Assembly (NCBI GenBank): GCA_021234155.1
Contig: JAJEKV010000025.1
Span: 12,047,793 to 12,111,792 of the forward strand
Direction: 5' to 3'
DNA from: Isoetes taiwanensis
Taxonomy: Eukaryota > Streptophyta > Lycopodiopsida > Isoetales > Isoetaceae
DNA length: 64,000 bases
Part shown: positions 36,757-48,300 of the stretch, in pieces
Position numbering within the stretch: the stretch's first letter is position 1
Layout of the letters: each line of letters starts with the position of its first letter
The notes under the pieces: generated by a model
Databases searched by the model: none
What the model was told of the DNA's origin: nothing
Seen by the model: only the letters and a program-made list of their open reading frames with translations
Position numbers and translations under genes: made by a program

Positions 36757-37088
36757 AATTTTGCATTGTTGCATACCAAGGGCTGACTCAAATATACTAA
36801 AAAATACCTTTGTTATAAAGTGTGTAAAGCTTGAGCAGAATCATGAATCCGAGAGAAGTCTTTAACATGCAACAAATAACTACTTACCACTGGTCTGGGT
36901 AGAAAATTTTGGAAGTATACCACCAACATCAGACGTATTATGTTTCTTTGGAATATTGGTGATATCTTTGCTTGAAGGTTGTCATGTTTATAAGCTATCA
37001 TAGCATTAAATGAAATGTCCTTTTGAGGCATTTTGCTAAAAAGTTTGTAATTGCCTCATCCATGCGTCGAGATTAGAAGCGCCAGAAC

Positions 37089-37418
37089 GTGATAGCGATA
37101 CTCCCAGAACCACAGTATAGGCATCTCTTTGAGAAGATCTTTAAATGCACATCTGTCGGTGGCTCACGTGACATATGCTCAATAACGATATTCCATGAAG
37201 AGGCATTTCATGGATCAATGTTAATGCCTTCACGGTACGCCATAGCGAAGATAGTGATGTATAGAGTTCAGAAACCACATGCGGATTGGGCAATAGTTGA
37301 AATAACTTCCGCTGCTTTTTTTCAACATGATCAGAAAAGGATGATACGCTTTTCATATACTAGAGATGTCAAGACAACTGCCGAAGGGCAAAAAATTAAT
37401 TGGTTATGCTTCATGTAA
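37089..37418 (+). CDS. open frame of unknown function (109 codons)
   Basis: One of the longer uninterrupted frames in the AT-rich part, with balanced composition (IAILPEPQYRHLFEKIF at the start, WAIVEITSAAFFQHDQKRM near residue 67). No family recognised. It lies about 130 bases before a TIR repeat and may be part of an element. A matching 71-codon frame on the opposite strand weakens the call. Confidence 0.25.
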   Translation: MIAILPEPQYRHLFEKIFKCTSVGGSRDICSITIFHEEAFHGSMLMPSRYAIAKIVMYRVQKPHADWAIVEITSAAFFQHDQKRMIRFSYTRDVKTTAEGQKINWLCFM

Positions 37419-37546
37419 CAACACGGTTCAAAATTTTGGAACTAAATCTACTAGCGGGCGAGAAAGCTTCCTCATTTGCACATGTGAGTGAGTCCTGGCA
37501 GTGCCATTTCTATTTATTTATTTTTTCTATTTGTTATTTGTTTCAT

Positions 37547-37822
37547 GTTTGGGTGCATATTCACCGCAGGGGGAGTGACTCAGAGACGAGAGGCTGTTGG
37601 ATAGGCATATTCACCCCTTATTCCTTAATCTACTGCAGTACACAAAGTTCCTCGTTTGTGGGGTATGGATGTATAAATTTTGGTATCTTGTATAACAAGA
37701 TTTGCAAAATACTATAGATTTCGAGGGCAATATATACTATATAGCGTTGATTTTATGCGTGCAAAACATAATTCTGAGGGAGCTCTGTTGCCCTCGTCAC
37801 CCGTGTGAATATGCACCCAAAC
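37547..37822. mobile_element. 276-bp element with 18-bp perfect TIRs (MITE-like)
   Basis: GTTTGGGTGCATATTCAC at 37547-37564 has its exact reverse complement at 37805-37822. The interior is non-coding and AT-rich with a second GCATATTCACCCC motif at about 37597. Two more copies exist in the window (36005-36290 and 53870-54215). All three share the same sequence immediately beyond one TIR (to about 37940 here), so either the true element is larger than the TIR-bounded segment, or the family inserted into copies of another repeat. Confidence 0.65.
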
Positions 37823-38112
37823 AAAAGGGGGTTTAAGAAATTTAATTTTAAACATGTCTAATGTAATGGTTTGTGTTAATTAATGTTCATAGTAGTTATG
37901 TTGGTTGTTATATTACAAAATTTTTTGGCCCTTAGGGCTGAAAAAAAAAAAAAACAAAATGATTGATGTGTTATTACTTGAGCCATATATTTTTAAATTG
38001 CATAATTTATAGGCTCCAAAATGACAACATTGTAACAATGTGGCTCAAATTGTCTTGAAATCATCCACTCACATTGCGGAGAATGTGACATGCGAATCTG
38101 CTCTGATAACAC
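37823..38112 (-). repeat. retrotransposon leader-like segment with PBS-like site
   Basis: A block at about 37955-38072 (including GGCTCCAAAATGACAACATTG and TAACAATGTGGCTC) has an inverted counterpart at 43678-43782. Next to it, the minus strand at about 38098-38113 reads TGGTGTTATCAGAGC, close to the TGGTATCAGAGC primer-binding site complementary to initiator tRNA-Met used by copia and gypsy elements. This suggests an untranslated leader of an LTR element whose 5' LTR would lie to the right; LTR limits were not found. Confidence 0.45.
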
Positions 38113-39639
38113 CATACACAAAAGAACCGAGTAACATCAATGATAAACCCATTAGATCATTGGTACATAAATGACTCAATTTTATAGTGCTTCTAATTAA
38201 AATCACGAGAATGGGCATTAAATCTTATAGAGGCTACATTGTGCAAAGGCCAATATCATACGCAATTTACAAGCGAAAAGGAATGATAGTTGAGTAACAA
38301 AAAGCAATGCACATTCATTCCATTGCTTTCAACAACAAAACTTCAAATTTTTAGAAGCTCAAATGCATCACGGCTGCAATTACGTGCCACAACCTATAAA
38401 GGGGGCTGGGTGTTTATAAATCATGCTCTTCGCGAAAAAGTTATCTTGTTGCCAAATTTTGTTCATACTTGATCATGGCTGAATAGGTGCTCACGGTTCG
38501 TTCATTGCTAAAAATCACCAGCGCAATCAATGCTTCTATCGCATTCTGAAACAATGAGTTATGCTTACCGCTTCTAATTTGGGTTTTACGCCTTCAATAG
38601 TTATGGAGAAAGGAAGCGGCAAAAAGTATTTACAAGATATCAACACGAAAGGAAAAAAGGAAGATAGCAGCTCGATAAAGCTAAAAGCTAACCTAGTGAA
38701 TGGCGAAGCGCCAATGAATTTCTGATGAGTTCCCATCGATTCTTTGCAGTGCGTTAGTAGGAAACTTTTGCAAATGAGCCAATGGGTGGAAGCCAGAAGT
38801 AATTGTTGAATGCACATGGGCCGATTGGCGATTTACGGAATCTGAATGATGCCATATTTCATAAGTGCGCTGAGGATAGCAGGAGTGGAAATTGAGCTTC
38901 AAATAAAACCATGGCTAAGGGATCTTTCTTCTCATTGAATCAGCAGTAGCCAAGAGAGCTCCTCCGTCTTGTGTCAATCATTAGAACTCTTTGTAGAAGA
39001 AAGAAAAGAAAGAAAGAAAAAGAAAGAAAAGAAAGAAAAGAAGAAAAGAAAAGAAAGAAAAGAAAGAAAAGCGAGAGGAAACAAATGAAGCGGGGCCTAA
39101 CCTATTTCATGCTTTAATGCTTTCGATACACCTACAAAATCCGTCTTTGTGTCTGCTCTACTCTCGATTGACATAACCTTACCTAAAAATTGGCCAAAAG
39201 GCAATGGTACGCAGTCTTTGATTTGGATCCCAGCCAAGGGCACACTAACATCTAGCAACAACAGAAGCAGCTTGTGAGCCCTAAAGCTGAACCGGCGAAC
39301 CCTAAAATATGTAACTTGATACTTCATGCCTGCTGCGATTTACGAGAAGCTTCCACATGCCATAGCTAGCCATGGCTCGTGGCATACATAGCCATCATCC
39401 GAGAAATGAAAGAGGAGATATGAAATGCGTGGCGCCTTAGAGCCAGCACATCGAGAGGAGATGCTAAATGCATTATGTCGAGGCGAAGAGGAATGCCACA
39501 TGCATTAACCATTAAAATTTTAGAGCAAAACATTACATTCACGAATTTGTAAATCATATCTCAACCATCGATTTAGAGCGCCAACAAAAAAGCCTCCACC
39601 ACAAAAGCCTCCACCCACCGGGGATTTGCCCCCCTTTTT
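38113..39639. other. no gene recognised; GA microsatellite
   Basis: A purine-rich GAAA/AAAGAAAG tract lies at about 38997-39070. A 76-codon minus-strand frame next to it (39097-39327) begins with ATG and reads well as protein, ending near an AATAG-GTTAGG junction that could be a splice donor, but I recognise no domain. Confidence 0.35.
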
Positions 39640-39765
39640 AAAAATCAGGTATGAGGTGCACTCTAGAAATACTATTTAGTACACGGATGAATCACGACCA
39701 CCAAATCATATGAAAACCTTAGAAAGCGGTACAAAAAACCCATGTTATTATGCTACATATTCTCG
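39640..39765 (+). repeat. extra terminus of the long-TIR family
   Basis: Matches the left TIR of the element at 40696-43032: AAAATCA, then GGTGCACTCTAGAAAT, CATATGAAAACC, and TTATTATGCTACATA. Same orientation as that left end, about 1.05 kb upstream. Probably a solo or truncated relative. Confidence 0.7.
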
Positions 39766-41025
39766 TGTATAGTAATAGGGAATGCGTTTACAGTGCAGTC
39801 CAAATTTTAGCGATTCATCACTTATGTTCGCGACACAAGTCTGAAGATATTGCTCTTGCAAGATGGAGAGTGAAATAAAGTAAAAGGATGAGAAAAGGAG
39901 GTGACTTCACGGGGAAAGCAGTTGAATTACCCACATGTGAAAAAATGGGGCCTAGAGAGACTAGTAAATTCTATATAACAAGCCATAATGGCATGCGTGC
40001 GTGCGGCCTTGTAAGACCTTAAAAAGCTTTGAGCAACCTACAAAACATCCCATGCGTGTTCAGCAAAAGCGAGAAAGCTGATATGTGACCATCCTGATGT
40101 GAGGAAAATATTTCTAATCATGATAATAAACACCCAAATGGCATTCTATTTCTATCATACAAAGTAGCATAAGAACTACCATATTCATGCTTCTTGAAGC
40201 CCAAACTACTTGGGGAAGCGAGAACCAAAATCAATATTCTTTCTATACACCCCATACAAAGCAAGAATCCTGCATTTTCGGAGGCCATTGCAAAGAGGAT
40301 AGCGATAGCAAATCCGCCTCCACCATATGCCATATTGTAAGAAAAATGCAAGTTCTCGGTATGGCTTTTCGGAAATTAGATCGATGTAGTAGGGAAATAG
40401 GTGGTCATGTATTTGGACAAAACCCCACAAGTTCACCGGGAATGAAGATATGGTATCATCATAAGCCCATAACGAGGTCGCCCGAGGCAGAGCCTCACGA
40501 GAAATGTACATGATTTACTTAATGCACCTTACCATAGCCAACGAGGCCATACTGCTGACGGATATACCACATACTTAAATCCGGAACCTAATATTAACCA
40601 CAAACCTAATATCAACTTAAAAGATTTGAAACCTAAACTAAAAACATGCAAACAATAAAAGCCCCACACAACCACATGATTTTTCCCTCTTCTTTAAAAT
40701 CAATGGCTAACAAATGAGTGCACTCTAGAAATGCAGTTTGAAATGCGTCCCGTGAATAAGCCCATGAAAACATATGAAAACCATGCCAAAAAGCGTATAA
40801 AATCACCAAAAAAATCCCTGTTATAATGCTAGATATTGGGCTTCGTGGTTTCAACATGCACGCAGTTGAATACCCCCAATTTTGGGTTGATATTTGGCGG
40901 GTCAAAAATACCACCCATTCCTCCTTGGCGGAACCCCTATCCAAAGTCCCAAAAAGGGGTGATTAGACGTGGAATACCCGGGGGGAATTATTAGGCTCGT
41001 CTAAACTAAGGCCACACTATTTTGC

Positions 41026-41206
41026 AAGTCGAATACCCCCTTGCTCATACCACAAAATTGAATACCCCCCTTGCTTTATTGCACAAGTCGAATAACCCCC
41101 TATATTTTTATTTTATTTTTATTTTTATTTTTTTATTCAAGAATTCGGCCTTGGGGTAAGGCTGCCATTCAAACTAAGGCTTGTATTGTACAAGTCGAAT
41201 ACCCCC
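41026..41206. repeat. CAAGTCGAATACCCCC words
   Basis: CAAGTCGAATACCCCCTT or close variants occur near 41027, 41075 and 41190, with a TTGAATACCCCC variant at about 41056. A T-rich TTTTATTTTTATT tract lies between them (41107-41133). They lie inside the long-TIR element. Confidence 0.7.
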
Positions 41207-42229
41207 TTGGATTTATATCCTGAGCGATTCACTGCGATTTCCTAGAAGGTTGTGCATTATGAATATCCCCAAACACTTAAAACCCATGCTTGAAGCATTT
41301 ATGCTAAATCTTTCTTGTGTTTTGCACAAGTGTTATATGACTATCAATATAAAATGATTGATATTGGATGTTTAATTTATACCATTCTAATCAAAGTTTT
41401 ATTTGGGGCCTTTCTTTGAGCCTTAGTTTATATAGCATGAATGGTGGTGTCTGGCCTTCTTGATTTGAAGATCGGATTTACTAGGGCAAATTTGAATTAG
41501 GGGCTTATTCAATCCATGGTTCAAGAACATCAATCAGGATTTTTGATTGATGTATATCATCATTTGATTAGCGAGTTTTCAGGAGTCTTATTGTAGCAAT
41601 TACATTTGGTTGAGCCTGACTTGTGTGCATGAGATTTTCTTTGCAATTAAAGAGGTAGGTATCATTGCTCGAATTTATTACATAAGATACTCATCATGAG
41701 TCCCAGGATCAATAATAGTCTTGGCATGTTTAAAAAGCAGGGCCAAAACACAATAGATCCAAACCCTTTACCCCGAGGACTTTGAGAATGATACATTTAA
41801 AGGGGTTTCGTCACAAACTTTCAAAGTCGAAGCAAAAGCGTGCTTGGATGGATTCATTTTGATGGATTATTCTAAGGCGAAATAAGGTGTGGCATTTCTG
41901 GAATAAGTGTTACCCCGACATAAGCATTACGTGCTGGGACATTTTACAACCTGATATATTGTGTGGGATCGCGTATTTCCATTTGCTCCAACTTGATAAA
42001 GCAGTTACTTTACATTTGTTCCTTCATTGCTTGCTTTTAACTTTGGCATACAGTTGCAAAGTGTGGAAGCATCTTGTAACCATATAATTTGCCATGACTG
42101 TGCGAGAAGAATTTACTACGCTTGTGGTATCGCGCACCTTTCGGCTCTACTTGATCCTTTTGTGAGCATATCGTTACGCTCAAAGAATCATCTAGGTGTC
42201 TGCCTTTGGAATGCATGCCCTTTAACAAC

Positions 42230-42345
42230 GAAAAGCGGACCATAGCTAAAGAAATCATTACGGCTTGACATGAGCATCTACTTGATGGCGCCGCGAAAAA
42301 GTAAGCGGGACCATTGCTAAAGAAATCATTCCATCTTGATTAATG
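42230..42345. repeat. short direct repeat
   Basis: AGCGGACCATAGCTAAAGAA then ATCATT, TTGA and TGAGCA occurs near 42235 and again near 42305 (as AGCGGGACCATTGCTAAAG). Local duplication inside the long-TIR element. Confidence 0.75.
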
Positions 42346-43014
42346 AGCACCAGTGCCACACTCCAATTGCATTTGCTCGAAGGGATGGAAGCTTTCTTGC
42401 CGATGGAAGTGTCAATATATCACGCAATTAGGGAAGCCTCTCAAAAAGCTTCCACGAGCTTACGAAACAAGTTCTCCATTTCTAAGTAAAAACATACATT
42501 GTCTGAGGCCGTCTGCCCTAGTCCATGAAACAACTCGAAGACATGGAATGTGTATATGCCTCCCCATCTGAAGGCCAAGTACCGTGATATTTAAAAGCAC
42601 AAATATCCTCTGGCCATGGAGACCATACCACAACATGGGTTCGCTACTAAAGCGAGGGCACACTATTGCTTTTATGACATATAAAGAATGTGATCAACTA
42701 GCTGCTGACGAAGCTTGTCCAACTTTGAAGATTACTACCTATTCAATGCATATCCTTGTTTTCTTTTGCAAAATGGAATACAAAAGAGCAGGCAGATGAA
42801 GCAGAACAACATTTTCCCTAAGGTACCTGTCAAATAGCGTTTAAGCATCACGATTGTAACCCACATAACCTCATATATCCCTTAGGTGTAAATATGTAGC
42901 ATAATAATGGGGGTTTTCTTTGTGTTTTTATGCGCTTTTTCACTAAAGTTTTCCTATGATTTCGTGATATATTCAAATGGATGTACTAATCGCATTGCAT
43001 CTAGAGTGCACCAT

Positions 43015-43215
43015 CTACGAGCCATTGATTTTAGCCCTTTTTTTAAATGGTGGCCTTGATGGCTCACAACAAACCCTTTTGTCGCGTGTGGTGCATAATG
43101 TGGGCACATGAAGGGCCATTGATTTTAGCCTTTTTTCCAATGACCAACAACCAATGGCTCACAACAAAAACCCTCTTTTGTGTGTGGTGCATAATGGGCA
43201 CATGAAGGGGCTTGA
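43015..43215. repeat. two-copy tandem repeat, period about 95 bp
   Basis: GCCATTGATTTTAGCC (43021 and 43115), GGCTCACAACAAA, and GTGTGGTGCATAATG (about 43086 and 43183) recur in the same order. The first unit overlaps the right end of the long-TIR element. Confidence 0.85.
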
Positions 43216-43677
43216 AGGGCGCGTAGTGCGGTTTGCATAGGCAGCACATTCTTATCATAACTTTTGATCGAACTCTGTTTGAGATGATTTTTTGACTAGT
43301 TTGGAAAGCTCTCGAGATCTTTTTGATAGTGTATGATATGGATATGTTTGGTTGTTATCTATGCTAAAGCGGCAATTTTCAGCGGGTTTGGTAGACTTTC
43401 CTGTCCTGGTGATTATCTGAGTTAGCGCTATTGGATATTGTTTATGGCTCATTGAATGAAGCTTGCGAAAAATTACCATGCATTTTTTAGATTTTTGAAG
43501 TTATTATAGCAAATTCCAAGGCTTCTAGATCCTTGTGCTAACAAGTAAGCGACTGGAAAGTCAAGTTTGTCGCATGATCCATTTCTATTTTATATTATTA
43601 TAACTACACCAATGCCCTCTGATTTCTATTAGGTCAAGACAAATTAGTAGCATTGTTGCAACAATGCTATTTTTAAG

Positions 43678-43782
43678 GCGATTTTAAGACAATTTGGTAG
43701 CATTGTTACAATGTGTTGTCATTTTGGAGCCTTTAAATTATGGAATTTAAAATATATTTGCAATAAGACATCAATCATTTTG
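43678..43782. repeat. inverted counterpart of 37955-38072
   Basis: TTTTAAGACAATTTG, ATTGTTACAATG, TTGTCATTTTGGAGCC and ACATCAATCATTTTGT appear here as the reverse complement of the block at 37955-38072. An extra diverged half-copy (GTCAAGACAAATTAGTAGC) precedes it at about 43632. Confidence 0.75.
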
Positions 43783-44103
43783 TACTTTTATTTTTATTTT
43801 GATTTTTATTTTTTTGTTTACCTCAAAGTTTATCTATGTTTGTTTCTTTTGTGGCAGAAGAACCAAAATTTATATCTGAAATCGACGTATGAACATTTCT
43901 CTTCTCCAACCTCTTGTAAAAGAATAGTTCTCCAGTGCGGACAACCTTTGAATGTGAAATAACATGCGAGGGAGTTGAACTGCACAATTGCCATTTGTTT
44001 TGTGCGGTATGATAGATAGGTGCTGTAGGCTACCATGGGATTCCTGATTATTACCATTGCCATCATTTATTTTATTTTTATTTTGCATCCAGATGATGTG
44101 ATC

Positions 44104-44575
44104 GGCGGGTTTTGGGCGTGCATGGGGTCAACCATTAACAATAAGCTTGACCACTAAAGCTACGTCATCATACGATGGATGTTCTTTTTGATTTATCACG
44201 ATCTTATTTTTACATCCAATATTGGCCGGTCAGTAGGGTTTTGGGCTTTGGATGGGGTCACCCATTACCAATAGCTTGACCACTAGGCCAGGCATGGCGA
44301 TGTTATTATTGAATGCTCTTTTCATTTATCTTATTTTTACACATCCAATAATGGCGGTCAGGGTTTTGGGCTTTGGATGGGGTCTCCATTACCAATAAGC
44401 TTGACCACTAGGCAGAGCATGGCGATGTTATTTATTGAATGCTCTTTTCATTTATCTTATCTTATTTTCACATCAATGGCGGTCAGTAGGGTTTGGGCTT
44501 TGGATGGGGTCACCAATACCAATAGCTTAGTACTAGAATAACTATGGCGATGTTATTTATTAAAAATGAATGGCG
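44104..44575. repeat. four-copy tandem array, period about 120-129 bp
   Basis: Units start at 44104, 44224, 44353 and 44478 with GGCGGTCAGTAGGGTTTTGG and contain GGATGGGGTCA, AATAGCTTGACCACTA, GGCGATGTTATTTATTGAA and TCATTTATCTTATTTT. Units 2 and 3 are most alike. Confidence 0.9.
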
Positions 44576-45922
44576 TGAATGCAATGGTGATCGAGATAGC
44601 ACATTATATCCTGCAGTGAAGAATGAAGACTTTTTTTGGGCCATACCTTATCAAATAAGGAACGGAAAAGTGCTAATTAGTGGTTGAAGAGAAGATAGGT
44701 TAGTAGAAAATGATTGAGAAAATATATACGTATGAGACATGAAGAAGTTGCAAGCATGCGCATATATATGATAGATCGCAGGAAAAATAGCTTGTTAACC
44801 AAAGCAGGTCCTTTGGTATATATTACCTCTTGCATAAAGAGTTTTTTTTTTTTCTTTTTTTCTTGATGTACATATATTAGAATAGCGTTAGGAAGAAGTC
44901 ATGCGTACCTACTTAATTAATGTGGTTAGGGAAAAGAAGATGCACATTAACATAGAAAGGATTTAGGCAAAGCGTACCTTTGTAAAGAGATTAGGAAGAA
45001 ATTGCAAGCACACGGATATATGATGTGATAATTAAAAAAACTTGGCTAGCTAGCAAAGTAATTCTTTGTAGGCGACATTTGCGGTATGTTTTGTTGTGTT
45101 ATCAGGAGATAATGGGAGGATGGTATCTTCCCTCTCTTTAGGTATCTTGGCGTGAGAGCATTAGCCATAGTGATGGTGTGCAAAGACATTTAATGCGTAA
45201 ATCAGAACAACCGCGGTCCAGCGTTAATCCTTAGCGGCTATTGAAGGTGGTGGAATATGCTAGTCGTAATGGTAGGCTGGCGTCTGTGGATAGTCCATGG
45301 TCTATTTTACGGTTGGTAAAAGAAATTAGGTTCTCGAAATAGGATATGTGCAATCATTTGAGCGTATTTGTTGACCCTAGGACTTTTACCATTGCGAGCT
45401 TATCATGCATTGATAATGATCATGACTCTTGCATTCTTTACGGACCTTTTTAAAGTGTCCAAGGCGTTTCGCGTGGCATATTGCTCCTACTCTAAGGTTG
45501 ATTAGGTGTTACGGGGATGCGAGAATCGCGTGAAATTATTCAAAAATCGATGTTGCATAAATTGAGTAAGTATAGCGAGTTTCATCACGTTCGCGATGTG
45601 TCGTGGCTATAATATTATTTCTTATATTTACTTTTACTTTATCTAGCGTCACGGCTCGTTGAAATCTTTGGCGTGCTTGTTGATATAGGAGCGGGGAATC
45701 TTTCGTTTCTCACATTGGCTTGGATTCTTCAAGATGTCGGATGGATCTGAAGTCTTCTGCGTCTGCAATTTTGGTAGTTGTGTTAAATATGTCTAACAAA
45801 GCTGTCGATTCTTTGATTTTCTCTATGTTATCAGCATGTCTTTGCGTGCTTCGAGGATCTGCATTTACGTCTTGGTTGTTCCAATTTTAGAGCGTGAAAT
45901 GTTTGCCATAATGGAGATGATT
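44576..45922. other. no gene recognised; probable Helitron 3' part
   Basis: A T-tract lies near 44841-44866. Minus-strand frames here follow the Helitron helicase and may be its degraded C-terminus, but I could not match the later helicase motifs or a CTRR end with hairpin. Confidence 0.3.
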
Positions 45923-46297
45923 TTATGGATGCATTGAGCTAGCTGCGGTTTTACCACCTTCATAGCAGCCAGTGCTACTTGCACGAAATCTCGAGAAGCT
46001 GTAAAGTGTTTGCTCCAAAGGAGAAGCTGTTTTTACACAAATGTTGCAGCGGGGTTGTGTACACTCTCTATACTTTGCTTTATTAGCCATTGGAAATTCA
46101 TCCCAAATTATAAGCTTTTGCTGCAATAAGAAGTTCGGCTCTTGAATCTGGATTCCTAATGAATGTAGGCCTACATTTTTTCTACAAGCGGTATTTGAAA
46201 AGCGAGTGAAGCGAGTTTGACCCACTGGGTATTGAAGAGCTGCAAGTCTTTGTTGTTCGCATGGAAGCACTATGTTCTTGTTCGTGTTAATAAACAT
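45923..46297 (-). pseudogene. Helitron PIF1-type helicase fragment
   Basis: The 124-codon frame contains FLLQQKLIIWDEFPMANK, the Walker B/motif II region of Helitron helicases (family form LIIWDEAPM), preceded by LHSLGIQ, which matches the TAHS-x-FGIP region. The P-loop GGTGKT that should lie upstream was not found, which would abolish ATP binding. Confidence 0.7.
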
Positions 46298-47479
46298 ATC
46301 TGATTGAGAACAAGCGTTTTCTGTACCGGTATGCCATTTACAAATATTGATTTAGCTTGCTCACGTATACGTTTTTATCTCCGTCTAGGTATATAAGTAT
46401 ACACCTCTACAATTGATTAGTGTTCATTAAACAAACATCTACCTTTCTGACTTCTAAATAAGCTTCATGATGCGGCAAATGTAGATAACTCATGCATTAC
46501 ATCTTTTCTTGAGACGAGCATGCAATTGTAATCAGAAAGGCTGCGATGTTAGTGCCATCTTTGAGTCAATATATTATTGATTAGGTGGAGTGATTAGTTA
46601 AATGCAAGCTGTTTCATCATTAGAGTATTGGTCACAGCAAGTCAATGCTCATCGATTTACTTTCGAATCTACTCCACATATCTCGATCTTTGGCTTGATC
46701 AAGTAAGACCATTTGCAAATAAAAATGCGTGGTTATTATTGGGACTTAGAACAACGGCGTTGCTTCTATTTCCATGTCGGCGTTGCCTGAATTTACCGCA
46801 TTTTACCGTGAATCCATGTGCCTCTGCTGACTTGTCGATAAGTTTTCATGTTCCAAATTATTTCACGAGTTTGATTTCATCCCGTATTAACTTCTGGTAG
46901 ATGTAATAGGATTTGCCTTAAAATAAAATGCTTCACCAACCCGAGGTAATAAGCGTACTCTACACATATAATAGGTTGCATAGATGTCTTCTTGACAATG
47001 TTTCTCCCGTATCACGATTACCGGCTCTTGCTCTAGATACTCACCATGTTGCAAGATAGATGTCGTTATATGGAATGCGTGTATTGTTCTGATGTGGATA
47101 TCACGTGAGAGAATCAAACTTCGAGAATCTAGTGGCGAGTGAAAATAGTGATCCAAGAGGCGGTTTGTGTTGGTAGCAGTAGGTCTGCGATGGGAGACAT
47201 CGGCGAGATGGCGTTTATATCATTATATGATAGGACATTATTCTCCGCGATGCCTCCATGGCGGAAGGAATCACGAATCCATTAGTAGTCGGTATTTAGT
47301 TTGTAGCATTTGGTTTAGTAGGTTTATCCAGGTGATATATTTTAGAAAGAATCTTTTAGAGCGTTTTCTATTCCTTGCCCTCCATTTGCTTGAGGTACAT
47401 GACATGTGTTGAGTTGGTTGACTATTTATTGATGAAGATTGACTGAGACTCATTATCTTGTGCTGCTAGAAGTTGGCAC

Positions 47480-48300
47480 TTCTCGGACCCTTTATATATA
47501 TAACCATAGAGATAGGAAAAGGCGTTACTTTTGATGGAGTGCAGCGTCCGCGATTGATATGGCAATCTAGTTAAGTGAAGCAAGCATTATGCGGCATCAC
47601 CCACATATCATCTGCACTTCTTCTTCTATATTGTACATAACCTCTGAATCAAGATATGTAGGTAGGATTCCGCGGGCTTTGGGAAGTTGTATGGCGGGGA
47701 AGAATTGTTAGAAAGAACACCTCTCTCACGTATTGCATATGAATCATGAACTTTTGTACTTGTACTTTCGAAGGAAATTTGGTTGATAAGCGGCCAATGA
47801 GAAATGATCTCATCGATACAATCGATGGGTATATGTCGAGGTTACTGATAAGTAGCACAAAAGGTGAGCATGGGGCAATCCTGGATTTACGGAACTCTAC
47901 AACATATCATATATGATATACGTTGAAGAACTTCGTAGCAACTCTTTTGGTGGATTGTAGTCTCTGGTAGAAAACAGAACTACGATCATAGGAGCACTCA
48001 GTGCATTTGTTGGCCTAAGTCACGGTTAGGTATCCTGGGCCAATCATTGTTTGCAATAGTCCTTCGTAATAAATAAGGTAGGGCGACCTTTGCCCACACC
48101 TTGAGAGTCTTCAGATGCGTGCGCTGCTTATGCAGGAACACCATCTTTACAACCCAAGAATGATGCGGTAAAGATAATGTCATTTTCATCATCGTTATAG
48201 GTGTTGGAATAATCCTCATCATCTTTGTATTCTTACATTTGCTGAGCGGATTTGTTTTAAAATAATTGAGACGGGCATCCTCAACTCTAGAATACATATC
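47480..48300 (-). pseudogene. Helitron Rep (HUH endonuclease) domain, frame-broken
   Basis: Holds the His-Ala-His of the HUH metal site (LPHAHLL) and the YLYGYIYKG tyrosine motif that would nick and join the transposon strand. In living Helitrons these are about 200 residues apart in one frame; here at least three frame changes separate them, although the chemistry-bearing residues themselves survive. Confidence 0.75.

Larger units (their letters stand above)
40696..43032. mobile_element. DNA transposon with about 140-150 bp TIRs (Mutator-like)
   Basis: The left terminus 40696-40846 and the right terminus 42894-43032 are inverted copies: both start AAAATCAATGGCT, share TGCACTCTAGA about 20 bases in, then GAAAAC, AAAAAGCG-ATAAAA and TTAT-ATGCTA. 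Long TIRs on a 2.3-kb body suggest a MULE. Inside, plus-strand frames at 41887-42799 read weakly as protein (for example LVHETTRRHGMCICLP) but no MULE transposase domain was found. Outside the ends both sides have T/A-rich sequence; no 9-bp target duplication could be fixed. Confidence 0.6.
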
